Shown here one piece after another: positions 33,600-42,157 of a stretch of DNA of 64,000 nt. Below the pieces are notes generated by a model. It was not told where the DNA came from. It searched no databases and saw only the letters and a program-made list of their open reading frames with translations. How positions within the stretch are numbered: position 1 is the stretch's first letter; every line of letters starts with the position of its first letter. The translations under genes and the position numbers were made by a program. The stretch spans positions 1 to 64,000 of the forward strand of contig NZ_BCSJ01000012.1 of the NCBI RefSeq assembly GCF_001570805.1. The letters run 5' to 3'. This stretch comes from Brevibacterium epidermidis NBRC 14811 (lineage in GTDB: Bacteria > Actinomycetota > Actinomycetes > Actinomycetales > Brevibacteriaceae).

Positions 33600-35036
33600 T
33601 CAGTCGCGACGCGGCTCTATCCGAATCAGGTCGGGGTCGAATTTCACGTGACCGGGCGTGATGGGCTCGATGGTCACCGTCACCAGCTCGTCCACGAGCA
33701 TCCGGCGGCGGTCCACGTCCAACGCCTTCCACTTCGCCTCGACCACCTCGCGGCGCTCCGCGGTGCCGACCGGCTCCTCGACGTCCGCGAGCAGCTTCGC
33801 CGCCGCCGACACCGAACGGTCGAGCAGCTCCGCGTCGATCTCGTCGATGCGGGCCTTCACGTCGTTGATCGCCGCCGTTATCTCCAGGACCGGCTGATGG
33901 ATGTCGCGCAGCAGCGGGCTCAGCTCCTTCACCCGATCGACCAGGGCGTTCCGCTCCGTCAGCAGCTCCTCGCGATCCGGCCCATCGTCCTCCTGTGGCA
34001 TCACGAGGTCGTGCACGTCCACCGAGGACAGACGCGTGAGCACCGCCTCGGTGACCATCGCATCGACGGGCTCGCGCTGGCGGGTGAGATGGAACTGCTC
34101 GCCGCAGCGGTACGTCGACTGCTTGCGGCTGTTCGTCCCCGAGACGAGCGTCGCGCCGCACTTCCCGCACAGCCCGATCGTGGACAGGAGATACTTCGGC
34201 TGGTTCCCCTGCCTCGCCGACCTCCGCACGTTGTCCTCCAGCTTCGCCACCGCGGCCCGCCACGTCTGCTCGCCGACGATGGGCGGGAACGCCTCGCCCT
34301 GAACCGGGTACAGCTCGCCCGACGCGTAGTGCTTGATGTAGCCACAGTAAAGCGGGTTCGCGAGCAGGTAGCGCACAGCATCGACGGAGAACTCCGACCC
34401 ACGCGCGGTGAAGTGACCGGCGCTGTTCAGGTCCTCGCGGATTCGCCGGATCGACAGGGACGGCTCGCCGAGGAACGCATCGAAGGCCCGCCGTACGGCG
34501 GCGGCCTCCTCCTCGATCAACTCGCCGTCCCTCGTCCAGCCGAACGCCTTCCAGGCGGACGTGGGGATGCCCTCGGCGCGTCGGCGCTCGTTCGACCTGA
34601 TTTGTCGCTCGGCCTTGCGTCGTGCCTCGAACCGGGCGAGAGCGGCGAGCATCGTCGCCCGGAACTCCCCGTCCGCCGTCGAGAGGTCGATCTCGCCGTC
34701 AACGGTGACGACACGCAGGCCGAGATCGATCAGTGTGTTCAGGTCCTTCGTGCTACGCAGGAGCCGGTCCATGTCCACGGCGACCACCATCGAGAACTTG
34801 CCCGCACGGGCGTCCTCCAGCATCTCGGCCCACCGAGTGCCAGCACGGCGCTTCTTCGTCGCGGACACCGCGTTGTCGTCGTAGACCTCGACGACCTTCC
34901 AGTCCTTGGCCTCGGCCAGCGCCCTGATCTTTCTCAGCTGGGTCTCGACGGTCCATCGGTCGCCCTTGCGGTCCATCGAGGCGCGGACGTACGCCGCAAC
35001 CTCGTTCGTCTTCCTCAGCGATACCAGTTCGACCAT
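33600..35036 (-). CDS. Large serine recombinase/integrase
   Basis: A 478-residue serine integrase. The catalytic domain starts with AAYVRASMDRKG (Ser 20), includes the conserved VAVDMDRLLRSTKDL, and is followed by the recombinase domain (SIRRIREDLNSAGHFTARG...) and a zinc ribbon with Cys 290, 293 and 311. A coiled-coil segment lies near 370-440. Start ATG 35036 is 38 bp from the right attachment core, the usual position. It would join attP and attB inside the oxidoreductase gene; excision needs a directionality factor that I cannot identify. Confidence 0.93.
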   Translation of the reverse strand: MVELVSLRKTNEVAAYVRASMDRKGDRWTVETQLRKIRALAEAKDWKVVEVYDDNAVSATKKRRAGTRWAEMLEDARAGKFSMVVAVDMDRLLRSTKDLNTLIDLGLRVVTVDGEIDLSTADGEFRATMLAALARFEARRKAERQIRSNERRRAEGIPTSAWKAFGWTRDGELIEEEAAAVRRAFDAFLGEPSLSIRRIREDLNSAGHFTARGSEFSVDAVRYLLANPLYCGYIKHYASGELYPVQGEAFPPIVGEQTWRAAVAKLEDNVRRSARQGNQPKYLLSTIGLCGKCGATLVSGTNSRKQSTYRCGEQFHLTRQREPVDAMVTEAVLTRLSSVDVHDLVMPQEDDGPDREELLTERNALVDRVKELSPLLRDIHQPVLEITAAINDVKARIDEIDAELLDRSVSAAAKLLADVEEPVGTAERREVVEAKWKALDVDRRRMLVDELVTVTIEPITPGHVKFDPDLIRIEPRRD

Positions 35037-35074
35037 GCAACCAAGCTTACGTGAGCGGGTGTTGCAACCGCTAC

Positions 35075-35082
35075 ATGCGCTA
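35075..35082. repeat. attR core of the integrated element
   Basis: ATGCGCTA identical to 26431-26438. To its left is element DNA ending AACCGCTAC; to its right the oxidoreductase frame resumes with TGAGAACCCG. Confidence 0.88.
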
Positions 35083-35863
35083 TGAGAACCCGCTCTACCT
35101 CGCCGAGGAGGCCGCCGCCCTCGATCTGCTCTCGGACCAGCGGCTGGCACTGGGCATCAGTCGCGGTTCCCCGGAGCCGGCCCTGCGCGGCTGGGAAGCC
35201 TTCGGGTACGAGGACCACACCGAGCCGAAAGCCGCGAACATGGCTCGAGAGAAGTTCGACCGCTTCCTCCGCGCCATCCGCGGCGAGGAACTCGCCCCTG
35301 CCGATCCGCAGCAGTTCGGACCCGGCGTGCGCCTGCGCGTCGAACCGCATTCACCCGGACTCGACCGACGCATCTGGTGGGGTGCCGGTTCGGCCGCAAC
35401 CGCCGAAGGGGCGGCTCGGATGGGAGTGAACCTGATGAGTTCGACCCTGCTCACCGAGGCGACCGGTGCATCGTTCGGGGACCTGCAGGCCGAACAGATC
35501 GCCAGATACCGCAAGGTCTGGAACGAGGCCGGACACGAGTGGACGCCGCGAGTGTCCGTCAGCCGCAGCATCTTCCCGATCACCACCGACCTCGACGACC
35601 TCTACTTCGGAAGACGCGGTGCCGGGCAGGGCGACCAGATCGGGATCATCGACGACACGCGTTCGACTTTCGGCCGCACCTACGCGGGTGAACCGGACAA
35701 GCTGATCGAGGAGCTCAAAGCCGATGCGGCCATCCAAGCCGCCGATACCCTCATGCTCACGATACCGAGCCAACTCGGCGTCGACTATAACCTGCACATC
35801 CTCGAATCCTTCGCGAAGCACGTCGCCCCGGCTTTCGGCTGGGTGCCCGCCGGTGCGCACTGA
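35075..35863 (+). pseudogene. 3' part of the split luciferase-like flavin oxidoreductase gene
   Basis: The remaining 262 codons of the gene begun at 26197. It opens MRYENPLYLAEEAAALDLLSDQRLALGISRGSPEP, typical of the bacterial-luciferase-like family, and runs to a natural stop. The element supplies an upstream in-frame GTG (35051), so a truncated polypeptide could be made but would lack the first strands and the N-terminal part of the flavin pocket. Confidence 0.9.
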
Positions 35864-35912
35864 GGCCGCCGTCAAAAGACGATCCGCAAACGTATGATGT
35901 GACGAGTCAGAG

Positions 35913-35940
35913 ACGATTCACCATAGGGAACGATTCACCA
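35913..35940 (+). repeat. Direct repeats before the DHA2 efflux gene
   Basis: ACGATTCACCA occurs at 35913-35923 and 35930-35940, 17 bp apart, ending 14 bp before the GTG start of the transporter. A regulator site is possible. Confidence 0.45.
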
Positions 35941-35954
35941 CCAGGGGAGACCGA

Positions 35955-37394
35955 GTGAGCGAGAGCACGAAGATGACGCAGACGCAGAAGCGCATCCTCA
36001 TCATCGGCCTCGTCCCCCTCTTCATGTCCCTGCTGTCGGTCTCGAGTATCAACGTCGTCCTGCCCTCCATTGCATCGGACATCGACGCCTCCACCTCGGC
36101 CCTGCAATGGGTGCTCACCGGCTATGCACTGTCCTTCGGTGTCGTCCTCGTCGCAGCCGGTCGAGCCGGCGACGTCTTCGGCCGCGGCCAGCTGTTCGTC
36201 ATCGGGGTGGGACTCTTCGGCCTCTCCTCACTGGTAGCCGGAATCGCCCCGGACCCGCTCACGCTCAATATCTCCCGTGTGATCATGGGCCTGGGCTCGG
36301 GATTTCTCAACCCGCAGGTGGTCGGTCTGCTTCAGCAGTACTTCCAGGGGCCGCCCCGTGGTCGTGCCTTCGGGCTGATGGGCACCACCGTCGGGCTGTC
36401 GGTGGCCATCGGCCCAGTGCTCGGCGGTGCCCTCATCGCCCTGTTCGGCAGCGACCTCGGTTGGAGGGCGACCTTCCTGGTGAACGTGCCCTTCGCGATC
36501 GCCTCCGTCATCCTCGCGCGGATGTGGCTGCCGAGCGGCGCGTGGCGACCTGCCGTCGTTCAGGAGGGGAAGAGCGCCGACGGCGGCAAGGATCTCGATC
36601 CCGTGGGAGTCATCCTCCTCGGCGTCGGCGTCCTCCTCATCCTCCTTCCCTTCGTCGAATCGTCGCTGGGCTGGTTCATCTGGCTGTCCCTGCCGCTCGG
36701 CGTCGGCGCGATCTGGTTGTGGACGTGGTGGGAACGTCATTATGCCCGCCTGGGACGACCCCCGATGGTCGACCTCGATCTCTTCCGGATCCGCAGCTTC
36801 AGCAACGGTTCGATCATTATCGCCCTCTACTTCCTCGGCGTCACCAGCGTCTGGGTCCTCGTCGCCATGTATATGCAGCAGGGCCTCGGACATACGGCAC
36901 TGGCCGCAGGGATGATCGGTCTGCCGGCCGCACTGTGCTCGGCGGTCTCGGCCGACGTGTCCGGACGTTTCGTCTTCCAGATCGGGCGCCGCCTCGTCGT
37001 CTGGGGGATCGCACTGTGTCTCTTCGGCCTGGTGGCCACGATCGTCGTCGTCGCGCTGCTGTCGCAGGGCATCGGCAGCGAATGGTGGATGCTGGTCACG
37101 TTGGCGTTCATCGGCACCGCTCAGGGCATGGTCATCAGCCCCAACCAGACCCTGACCCTGCAGGAGGTCCCCCTGCGATACGCCGGATCCTCCGGCGGAG
37201 TGCTCCAGACGGGACAGCGCATCGGCACATCGATGGGGCTGGCGATCATGACCGCACTGGCATTTTCCATCACCGCCGTGAGCAATTGGCACTGGGGAAT
37301 GATGGGTGCGTTCGTCGCGATCGCCGTCGTCGTCATCCTCGCGGGAATCGTCGGCCTCATCGAAGTCCGCCGAGGCGGTCCCCGCCGCGCCTGA
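35955..37394 (+). CDS. DHA2-family MFS multidrug efflux transporter
   Basis: A 479-residue protein with about 14 membrane segments. It has the DHA2 features VVLPSIASDIDASTSALQWVLTGYALSFGVVLVAAGRAGDVFGRGQLFVIG (motif A) and the antiporter motif C-like segment LGSGFLNPQVVGLLQQYF. Such proteins export drugs or dyes with proton antiport. GTG start with GGGGAG upstream. Single gene with its own promoter region; two short direct repeats precede it. Confidence 0.85.
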   Translation: MSESTKMTQTQKRILIIGLVPLFMSLLSVSSINVVLPSIASDIDASTSALQWVLTGYALSFGVVLVAAGRAGDVFGRGQLFVIGVGLFGLSSLVAGIAPDPLTLNISRVIMGLGSGFLNPQVVGLLQQYFQGPPRGRAFGLMGTTVGLSVAIGPVLGGALIALFGSDLGWRATFLVNVPFAIASVILARMWLPSGAWRPAVVQEGKSADGGKDLDPVGVILLGVGVLLILLPFVESSLGWFIWLSLPLGVGAIWLWTWWERHYARLGRPPMVDLDLFRIRSFSNGSIIIALYFLGVTSVWVLVAMYMQQGLGHTALAAGMIGLPAALCSAVSADVSGRFVFQIGRRLVVWGIALCLFGLVATIVVVALLSQGIGSEWWMLVTLAFIGTAQGMVISPNQTLTLQEVPLRYAGSSGGVLQTGQRIGTSMGLAIMTALAFSITAVSNWHWGMMGAFVAIAVVVILAGIVGLIEVRRGGPRRA

Positions 37395-37455
37395 AGACGT
37401 CCGCGGCGCGCCCGGCATCGATCGAACATCGTCAGCTGTCAGCGCAATAATGTTA

Positions 37456-37473
37456 CGGATTTTAGACAATCCG
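37456..37473. promoter_or_regulatory. Inverted repeat upstream of the EAL/DICT-like gene
   Basis: CGGATT and AATCCG are separated by 6 bases at 37456-37473, in an A/T-rich stretch about 55 bp before the next gene's start. Candidate operator or promoter element. Confidence 0.4.
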
Positions 37474-37528
37474 CTGTGTCCGAATATGGAAGACTGTTTA
37501 CGCACATCTGCCCATGGAAGGAAACACA

Positions 37529-38797
37529 GTGGTCGAGTCCGTACCCGATGACGAGCTTGCGCTCGAGGAACTCGTGCGCTCGGGCGGGATCGAAACCTAT
37601 TTCGCCCCAGTCGTCGACGCATTGACATTGCAGCGGGTCGGACATCAGATTCTGCAGGCTCCCACGGGGGATCCGGAACTGGGCCGTGCCGAGTCGGAGA
37701 ACCTCCGTCATGCCATGCGCGTTTCGACGATCACCGGTGATATCGACGCCTCTCTGCGGGACTCGGCGCTGCGCACTGCAGAAGGTGCCGGTCTGCCGAA
37801 GTCGAACCGACTGTTCCTCCATGCCGAGGCCGAATCCTTCGCGACCCTCGAGGATCGCACCGGGGAACCCGACCGCTCAGTCATTCTGCAGCTCGACGCC
37901 ACCCGCGTCGCCTCGTCCCCGGCCTCGGTGCTGCGCTCCGTGCGCTCGGCACGTGCCATGGGATGGGGAGTCGGCATGTCATCGGTCGGTCCCGACCTGC
38001 GCAGCACGTCTTTCGTTCCGCTGGTCAATCCTTCGGTGGTCGGACTCCATCCGGACGTTCTGCGCATCGACTGCGACTCTCATCTGGCCGAACTCAACCG
38101 CCTACTCCACGCGCATCTCGAACGCACCGGAGCGGTCATCCTCGCCGATGGTGTTGAGACCGAAGACGATCTGGACCGGGTGCGCGCGCTGGGGGCGCGG
38201 TTCATGTCCGGACCTTACTTCGGTGAGGCCACGAAGCAGCCGGAGCCGTTCTCCGAGCCGAGCGAGGACGCTCTCGTCTCGCACTACTCACGCAACCTGC
38301 CGGCGTTGGGCACTCCGTATTCGATCTCGCAGGGGCTCCGCCGTGAGCCGCTGGTGATGAACCGGGAACTCCTCGTCGCTCAGATCGCAGCTTTGGAAGA
38401 GCGTGCTCTGGCCTCGGGGACCGCGACCATCACCCTCGGTGTATTCGGAGAGGACGAAGGTTTCTCCGAGGCGACACGGCTGCGCTACGAGAAGATCCGT
38501 GACACGGTGGGGCTGACTGCCATGTTCTCCGGCGGGTTCGACGGACCGCCGATTCCCGGTGTGCGCACCGGACTCGTCGATGCCTCGGACCCCATGCGCA
38601 ATGAGCACGGTGTCGTCGTGGTCGGACCGGACTGGTCGGGCATGGTCGCAGCGTCGAAACGCAACGATCCCGGCAGTGACGGACAGACGGTCTTCGACGT
38701 CTACATCACCACCGACCGCTACACATGCGTCGACGCCGCACGCAGTGTTCTCACCCGCGTCGCCCCTCTCACCGCGATGGCGAAGATGGGGGCCTGA
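37529..38797 (+). CDS. EAL-like protein with C-terminal DICT-like sensory domain
   Basis: A 422-residue cytosolic protein. The N-terminal 240 residues resemble an EAL domain (GIETYFAPVVDALTLQRVGHQIL...; GAVILADGVETEDDLDRVRALGARFMSGPYFGEA) but the EAL signature and several acidic metal ligands are absent, so phosphodiesterase activity is unlikely. Residues 250-420 resemble the DICT domain. It could sense cyclic di-GMP or light/redox, but this is inference. The GTG at 37529 is preferred because AAGGAAA lies just upstream; ATG 37514 is an alternative. Confidence 0.7.
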   Translation: MVESVPDDELALEELVRSGGIETYFAPVVDALTLQRVGHQILQAPTGDPELGRAESENLRHAMRVSTITGDIDASLRDSALRTAEGAGLPKSNRLFLHAEAESFATLEDRTGEPDRSVILQLDATRVASSPASVLRSVRSARAMGWGVGMSSVGPDLRSTSFVPLVNPSVVGLHPDVLRIDCDSHLAELNRLLHAHLERTGAVILADGVETEDDLDRVRALGARFMSGPYFGEATKQPEPFSEPSEDALVSHYSRNLPALGTPYSISQGLRREPLVMNRELLVAQIAALEERALASGTATITLGVFGEDEGFSEATRLRYEKIRDTVGLTAMFSGGFDGPPIPGVRTGLVDASDPMRNEHGVVVVGPDWSGMVAASKRNDPGSDGQTVFDVYITTDRYTCVDAARSVLTRVAPLTAMAKMGA

Positions 38798-38889
38798 GGC
38801 CGTCACATTCGCGCGGATGGAGTCCTCCGAACGCGCGCGTGATCCGAATGGGGCAGCGGACTCCGATGGTGCTAATGTTGTCTCGGCTG

Positions 38890-38966
38890 GCCCCCGTAGC
38901 TCAGCTGGTTAGAGCAGGGAACTCATAATTCCTTGGCCGTCGGTTCAAGTCCGACCGGGGGCACCA
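38890..38966 (+). tRNA. tRNA with CAU anticodon, probably Ile2
   Basis: A 77-nt cloverleaf with CCA encoded: acceptor GCCCCCG/CGGGGGC, anticodon loop CUCAUAA. The variable region CUUGGCC and the anticodon stem follow the pattern of tRNA-Ile2 (modified by TilS to read AUA) more than elongator tRNA-Met. Sequence alone does not exclude Met. Confidence 0.93.
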
Positions 38967-39008
38967 CGAACCGTTCGAACGAAGCGGACACGTACCATCA
39001 CGCCGTCG

Positions 39009-39536
39009 TCAGTCATCTTCGGATGGAGCCTCGGTCTGCCAGTTCGGATTCGGGTCGAAGACGGTGCCGGACAACGGAGCATAGGCGGTCCACTTTCCTC
39101 CTGGATTGTTCCTGATGTAGTCGGCGATTTCACGATCCTCCACCTCGATCTCGTCGAACAGCTTGGCGAAGGCCCGCTCAGCCTCAGCGTTCTCAGCAGG
39201 GTGTGCAGAACGTCTTCTTACCGTTTCAGTGCCAGCCTCATATGACGCGAACTCGATGAGGAAACGCGGTCCGACCTCGGAAGAGACGGATTGGGCGAGT
39301 CGAGTGCCCTCCTCGGTGAAGGTGCGCGCGGCCTCCGCGGATACCCAGTTGAAGTCAGCGTCGAGTGAGTCATAGTAGAACTGTTCCCAGGCCCTCATGC
39401 CGGCAACCAGTTCGTCCGACAGTCCCGTGTCCTCGTAGTCGATCGGTTCGCGGATCCACAGCACAGTGTCCGCATAGTCGGGGAACAGACGGATGGTTCG
39501 CTGCCCGCCGTCGTCGGTCGTGCGATTCTCGGTCAT
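39009..39536 (-). CDS. Conserved hypothetical protein
   Basis: A 175-residue acidic cytosolic protein (many Asp/Glu, Trp in WEQFYYDSLDADFNWVS and NPNWQTEAPSEDD). No signal peptide or membrane segment. Codon composition is like the neighbouring genes and the ATG is the first good start. I do not recognise the family. Confidence 0.75.
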   Translation of the reverse strand: MTENRTTDDGGQRTIRLFPDYADTVLWIREPIDYEDTGLSDELVAGMRAWEQFYYDSLDADFNWVSAEAARTFTEEGTRLAQSVSSEVGPRFLIEFASYEAGTETVRRRSAHPAENAEAERAFAKLFDEIEVEDREIADYIRNNPGGKWTAYAPLSGTVFDPNPNWQTEAPSEDD

Positions 39537-39688
39537 GCGGCCAGCCTAACGTCGATCATCACTCTCGCACAGACACCCGACGCCACCAGGGTCTTTGATG
39601 CTTGGCTGCACGCAGAACATCGACTATCATGTGGTCAGCACCTCCTTTCGGATCGTAGGGGAAGACGTATCCGAGGTAGGAGGCAGAA

Positions 39689-40186
39689 ATGGATATGACA
39701 CAGGGCGTACTCTTCGTCCACTCAGCACCTCGTGCGCTGTGCCCTCACATCGAGTGGGCAGCGGGCGGGGCCATCGGCGCACAGGCACGCTTCGACTGGA
39801 CACCCCAGCCGGCAGCACCAGGTCTCGTGCGTGCAGAAGTCTGCTGGCGCGCGCCTGCAGGCTCCGGAGCTCGTATCGCATCCGCATTGCGCGGCTGGGA
39901 CTCGCTCCGCTACGAAGTCACCGAGGAACCCTCGGCTGGCGTCGACGGCGGACGCTGGAGCCACACACCCGATCTGGGTATCTACCACGCCGTGACCGAT
40001 ACAGCCGGTAATATCCTCGTTCCCGAAGACCGCATCCGCTCCGTCATGGAACGCGCTGCAGGCGATCCCGCGAAGTTCTCCTCAGAGATGGCGATCGCCC
40101 TTGGCGAAGCCTGGGACGAGGAACTCGACGCTTTCCGTCATGCAGGCGAGGGCGCACCGGTGCGCTGGCTGACCAAAGTCGGCTAA
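39689..40186 (+). CDS. DUF3145 family protein
   Basis: A 165-residue protein matching the actinobacterial DUF3145 pattern: GVLFVHSAPRALCPHIEWA, LRGWDSLRYEVTEEPS, and W-rich C-terminus ending VRWLTKVG. This family is usually encoded next to the fatty-acid synthesis cluster, as here (convergent with fabF), but its role is unknown. GGAGG lies five bases before the ATG. Confidence 0.88.
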   Translation: MDMTQGVLFVHSAPRALCPHIEWAAGGAIGAQARFDWTPQPAAPGLVRAEVCWRAPAGSGARIASALRGWDSLRYEVTEEPSAGVDGGRWSHTPDLGIYHAVTDTAGNILVPEDRIRSVMERAAGDPAKFSSEMAIALGEAWDEELDAFRHAGEGAPVRWLTKVG

Positions 40187-40248
40187 GCTCGCCTCTTCCG
40201 ACTCCGCACCGTACAAACACTGACGGTTCGGTCGGCTCGAAACTGCTC

Positions 40249-40283
40249 AATGGGCACACCTTCCTACCTCGGGTGTGCCCATT
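40249..40283 (+). terminator. Terminator after the DUF3145 gene
   Basis: A 12-bp stem (40249-40260 with 40272-40283) with an 11-nt loop follows the gene by about 60 bp. Confidence 0.7.
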
Positions 40284-40384
40284 TCGCATGCTCGCGTGCC
40301 TGAACCTCCCGCGCCACCAGGATCATGCGCAAATGCGCAGACCGCTCTGCTCCTTGCCGGCCACGTTCCTTCGCACAATTGGAA

Positions 40385-40448
40385 ACGGCCCACTTTGAGG
40401 TGGATAGCACGGTTTTGAAACCGTGCATTCCAACTCAAAGCGGGCCGT
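40385..40448. terminator. Long nested hairpin between DUF3145 and fabF
   Basis: Outer stem 40385-40399 with 40434-40448 (one A-C mismatch), inner perfect stem 40407-40415 with 40418-40426 closing a 2-nt loop, joined by short partly pairing segments. It probably terminates the fab operon on the minus strand. Confidence 0.6.
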
Positions 40449-40474
40449 AGAGCTGTCTGGAGCCGAGCAGAGCC

Positions 40475-41719
40475 TCAGACGGAGCGGAACGCGACGACGG
40501 CGTTGTGTCCGCCGAAGCCGAACGAGTTCGTGATCGCCGCGATATCGCCCGAAGGCAGATCCTGCGGACTGTCACGGACGATGTTGATGCCCTTGACCTT
40601 CGGGTCGACCTCGTCGACGTTGATGGTCGGGGGAGCGGTGCGAGTCTGCAGCGCCTTGACCGTGAGGATCGCTTCGACGGCACCGGTACCACCGAGGAGG
40701 TGGCCGGTCATCGACTTCGTGGCCGAGACCAGTGCATCGGAGACGTTGTCGCCGAGCAGTTCGCTGATGGCCAGCGATTCCGGAATGTCACCGACTGGAG
40801 TCGATGTGGCGTGTGCGTTGACGTGCTTGATGTCGGCCGCGGTGAGGCCGCCGGCATCGAGTGCCTGCTGCATGGCTGCCAGCGCATGCTTACCCTCGGG
40901 CTCTCCGCCGGTGATGTGGTAGGCATCGTTCGAGATGCCCCAGCTGGCCACCTCGGCGTAGATCCTCGCTCCACGAGCCTTCGCATGTTCCTCGGTTTCG
41001 AGGATCAGCGTACCGGCGCCTTCACCCATGACGAATCCGTCACGGTCGATGTCATAGGGACGCGAAGCGGTCTCAGGTGAATCGGTGCGACGCGACAGCG
41101 CCTGCATCGAATTGAACGCGGCGAGGGTGATCGGGTGGATCGCGGCTTCGGAACCGCCGGCGATGATGATGTCGGCCTTGCCCGAAGAGAGAACGTCATA
41201 GGCGTGACCGAGGCTCTCGGTCGACGAGGCGCAGGCGGAGACCAGGGTCTGCACACCGGCGCGGGCCTTGAATTCCATCCCGATGGCAGCTGCAGGGCCG
41301 TTGGGCATGAGCATGGGAACGGTCAGAGGCATGACCCGGCGCGGGCCCTCCTCCTGGAGCGTGTCCCAGGCGTCGAGCAGAGTCCAGACTCCGCCGATTC
41401 CGGTGGCCCAGGAGACGGCTGTCCGTTCCGGATCGGTCTCCTCGAGGCCTGCGTCGGCCATGGCTTCACGAGCGGAGATGAGAGCGAACTGGCTCGAGGG
41501 GTCGAGGCGTTTGGCCTGGACCCGCTTGAGGTTGTCGGGCACGACCTGTGGGTCGACCTGGGCTGCGAAGTCCACGGCGAGGCCGTATTTCTCCGACCAG
41601 TCGTTGTCCATCGTGTGGACGCCGGACTGACCTGCCAGAATGGCTTCCCAAGTGGCATCGACAGTCGCGCCCAAGGGGGTTACCGCACCGATTCCGGTGA
41701 CGACAACTTTAGATGTCAT
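40475..41719 (-). CDS. fabF: FabF, beta-ketoacyl-ACP synthase II
   Basis: A 414-residue condensing enzyme that extends acyl-ACP with malonyl-ACP. Catalytic triad: Cys 163 in SACASSTES, His in NAHATSTPVGD (about 302) and His in KSMTGHLLGGTGA (about 338). ATG 41719 with GAGG upstream; the frame upstream of it overlaps the acpP 3' flank and is not coding. Last gene of fabD-fabH-acpP-fabF; ends before a long hairpin. Confidence 0.96.
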   Translation of the reverse strand: MTSKVVVTGIGAVTPLGATVDATWEAILAGQSGVHTMDNDWSEKYGLAVDFAAQVDPQVVPDNLKRVQAKRLDPSSQFALISAREAMADAGLEETDPERTAVSWATGIGGVWTLLDAWDTLQEEGPRRVMPLTVPMLMPNGPAAAIGMEFKARAGVQTLVSACASSTESLGHAYDVLSSGKADIIIAGGSEAAIHPITLAAFNSMQALSRRTDSPETASRPYDIDRDGFVMGEGAGTLILETEEHAKARGARIYAEVASWGISNDAYHITGGEPEGKHALAAMQQALDAGGLTAADIKHVNAHATSTPVGDIPESLAISELLGDNVSDALVSATKSMTGHLLGGTGAVEAILTVKALQTRTAPPTINVDEVDPKVKGINIVRDSPQDLPSGDIAAITNSFGFGGHNAVVAFRSV

Positions 41720-41786
41720 GGTACAAACCTCGTCGATAGTGTGGACACGGCCCGTCTGTGGACGGGCCGTGTAGGGCTGCTGTGGC

Positions 41787-42038
41787 TCAGGCTTCCTGAG
41801 CTTTGTTGATGTAGTCGACAGCGTCCTGAACGGTGACGAGGTCCTTGACGTCGTCATCGGGGATCTTCACGCCGAACTTCTTCTCAGCGTTGACGACGAT
41901 GGTCATCATCGAGATGGAGTCGATGTCGAGGTCATCGGTGAACGACTTGTCGGCTTCGACTGCTTCGACAGCCAAACCGGTCTCTTCGTTGACGATCTCT
42001 GCCAGCCCTGCGAGGACTTCAGCTTCGGTGAATGCCAT
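41787..42038 (-). CDS. acpP: Acyl carrier protein
   Basis: An 83-residue acidic helical carrier. Ser 41 in LDIDSISMM takes the 4'-phosphopantetheine. ATG 42038 is preceded by AGGAAAG; the in-frame extension to 42116 is basic and unlikely. Lies between fabH and fabF in the same direction and is shared by both condensing enzymes. Confidence 0.96.
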   Translation of the reverse strand: MAFTEAEVLAGLAEIVNEETGLAVEAVEADKSFTDDLDIDSISMMTIVVNAEKKFGVKIPDDDVKDLVTVQDAVDYINKAQEA

Positions 42039-42157
42039 TTCTTTCCTACTTTCTGATTTCGGTCGAGGGTTTTTCGACCGTTTGAGGAACTTTTCGACGA
42101 GTGTCCCGCCGAACATCTTAGGACATTCACGGAGAGTTTTCCGTGAATGGGTGTGTC

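Larger units (their letters stand above)
26431..35082. mobile_element. Integrated mobilizable element, about 8.64 kb, with serine integrase, HUH-SF3 Rep, Mob genes and metal-efflux cargo
   Basis: Bounded by identical 8-bp cores (ATGCGCTA) at 26431-26438 and 35075-35082. It interrupts an oxidoreductase gene and restores it when one core and the interior are removed. All genes read leftward: integrase, two small proteins, origin-like segment, rep, mobC-like, relaxase, coiled-coil membrane protein, cmtR, ATPase. It has relaxase but no type IV coupling protein or channel genes, so it would need a helper for transfer. A Rep and origin-like site make it an integrated mobilizable plasmid or IME. Confidence 0.9.

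Noticed and set aside
33528..35054. 508-codon plus-strand frame over the integrase
   Set aside because: Antisense shadow of a clear serine recombinase, with Arg/Leu/His-rich non-protein composition.
26431..35082. Insertion sequence or transposon as the source of the split gene
   Set aside because: No DDE transposase or terminal inverted repeats; the integrase and short identical core fit site-specific integration better.
36228..37628. 466-codon minus-strand frame over the DHA2 transporter
   Set aside because: Glu/Asp/Gly-rich shadow of a membrane protein on the other strand; no ribosome site.
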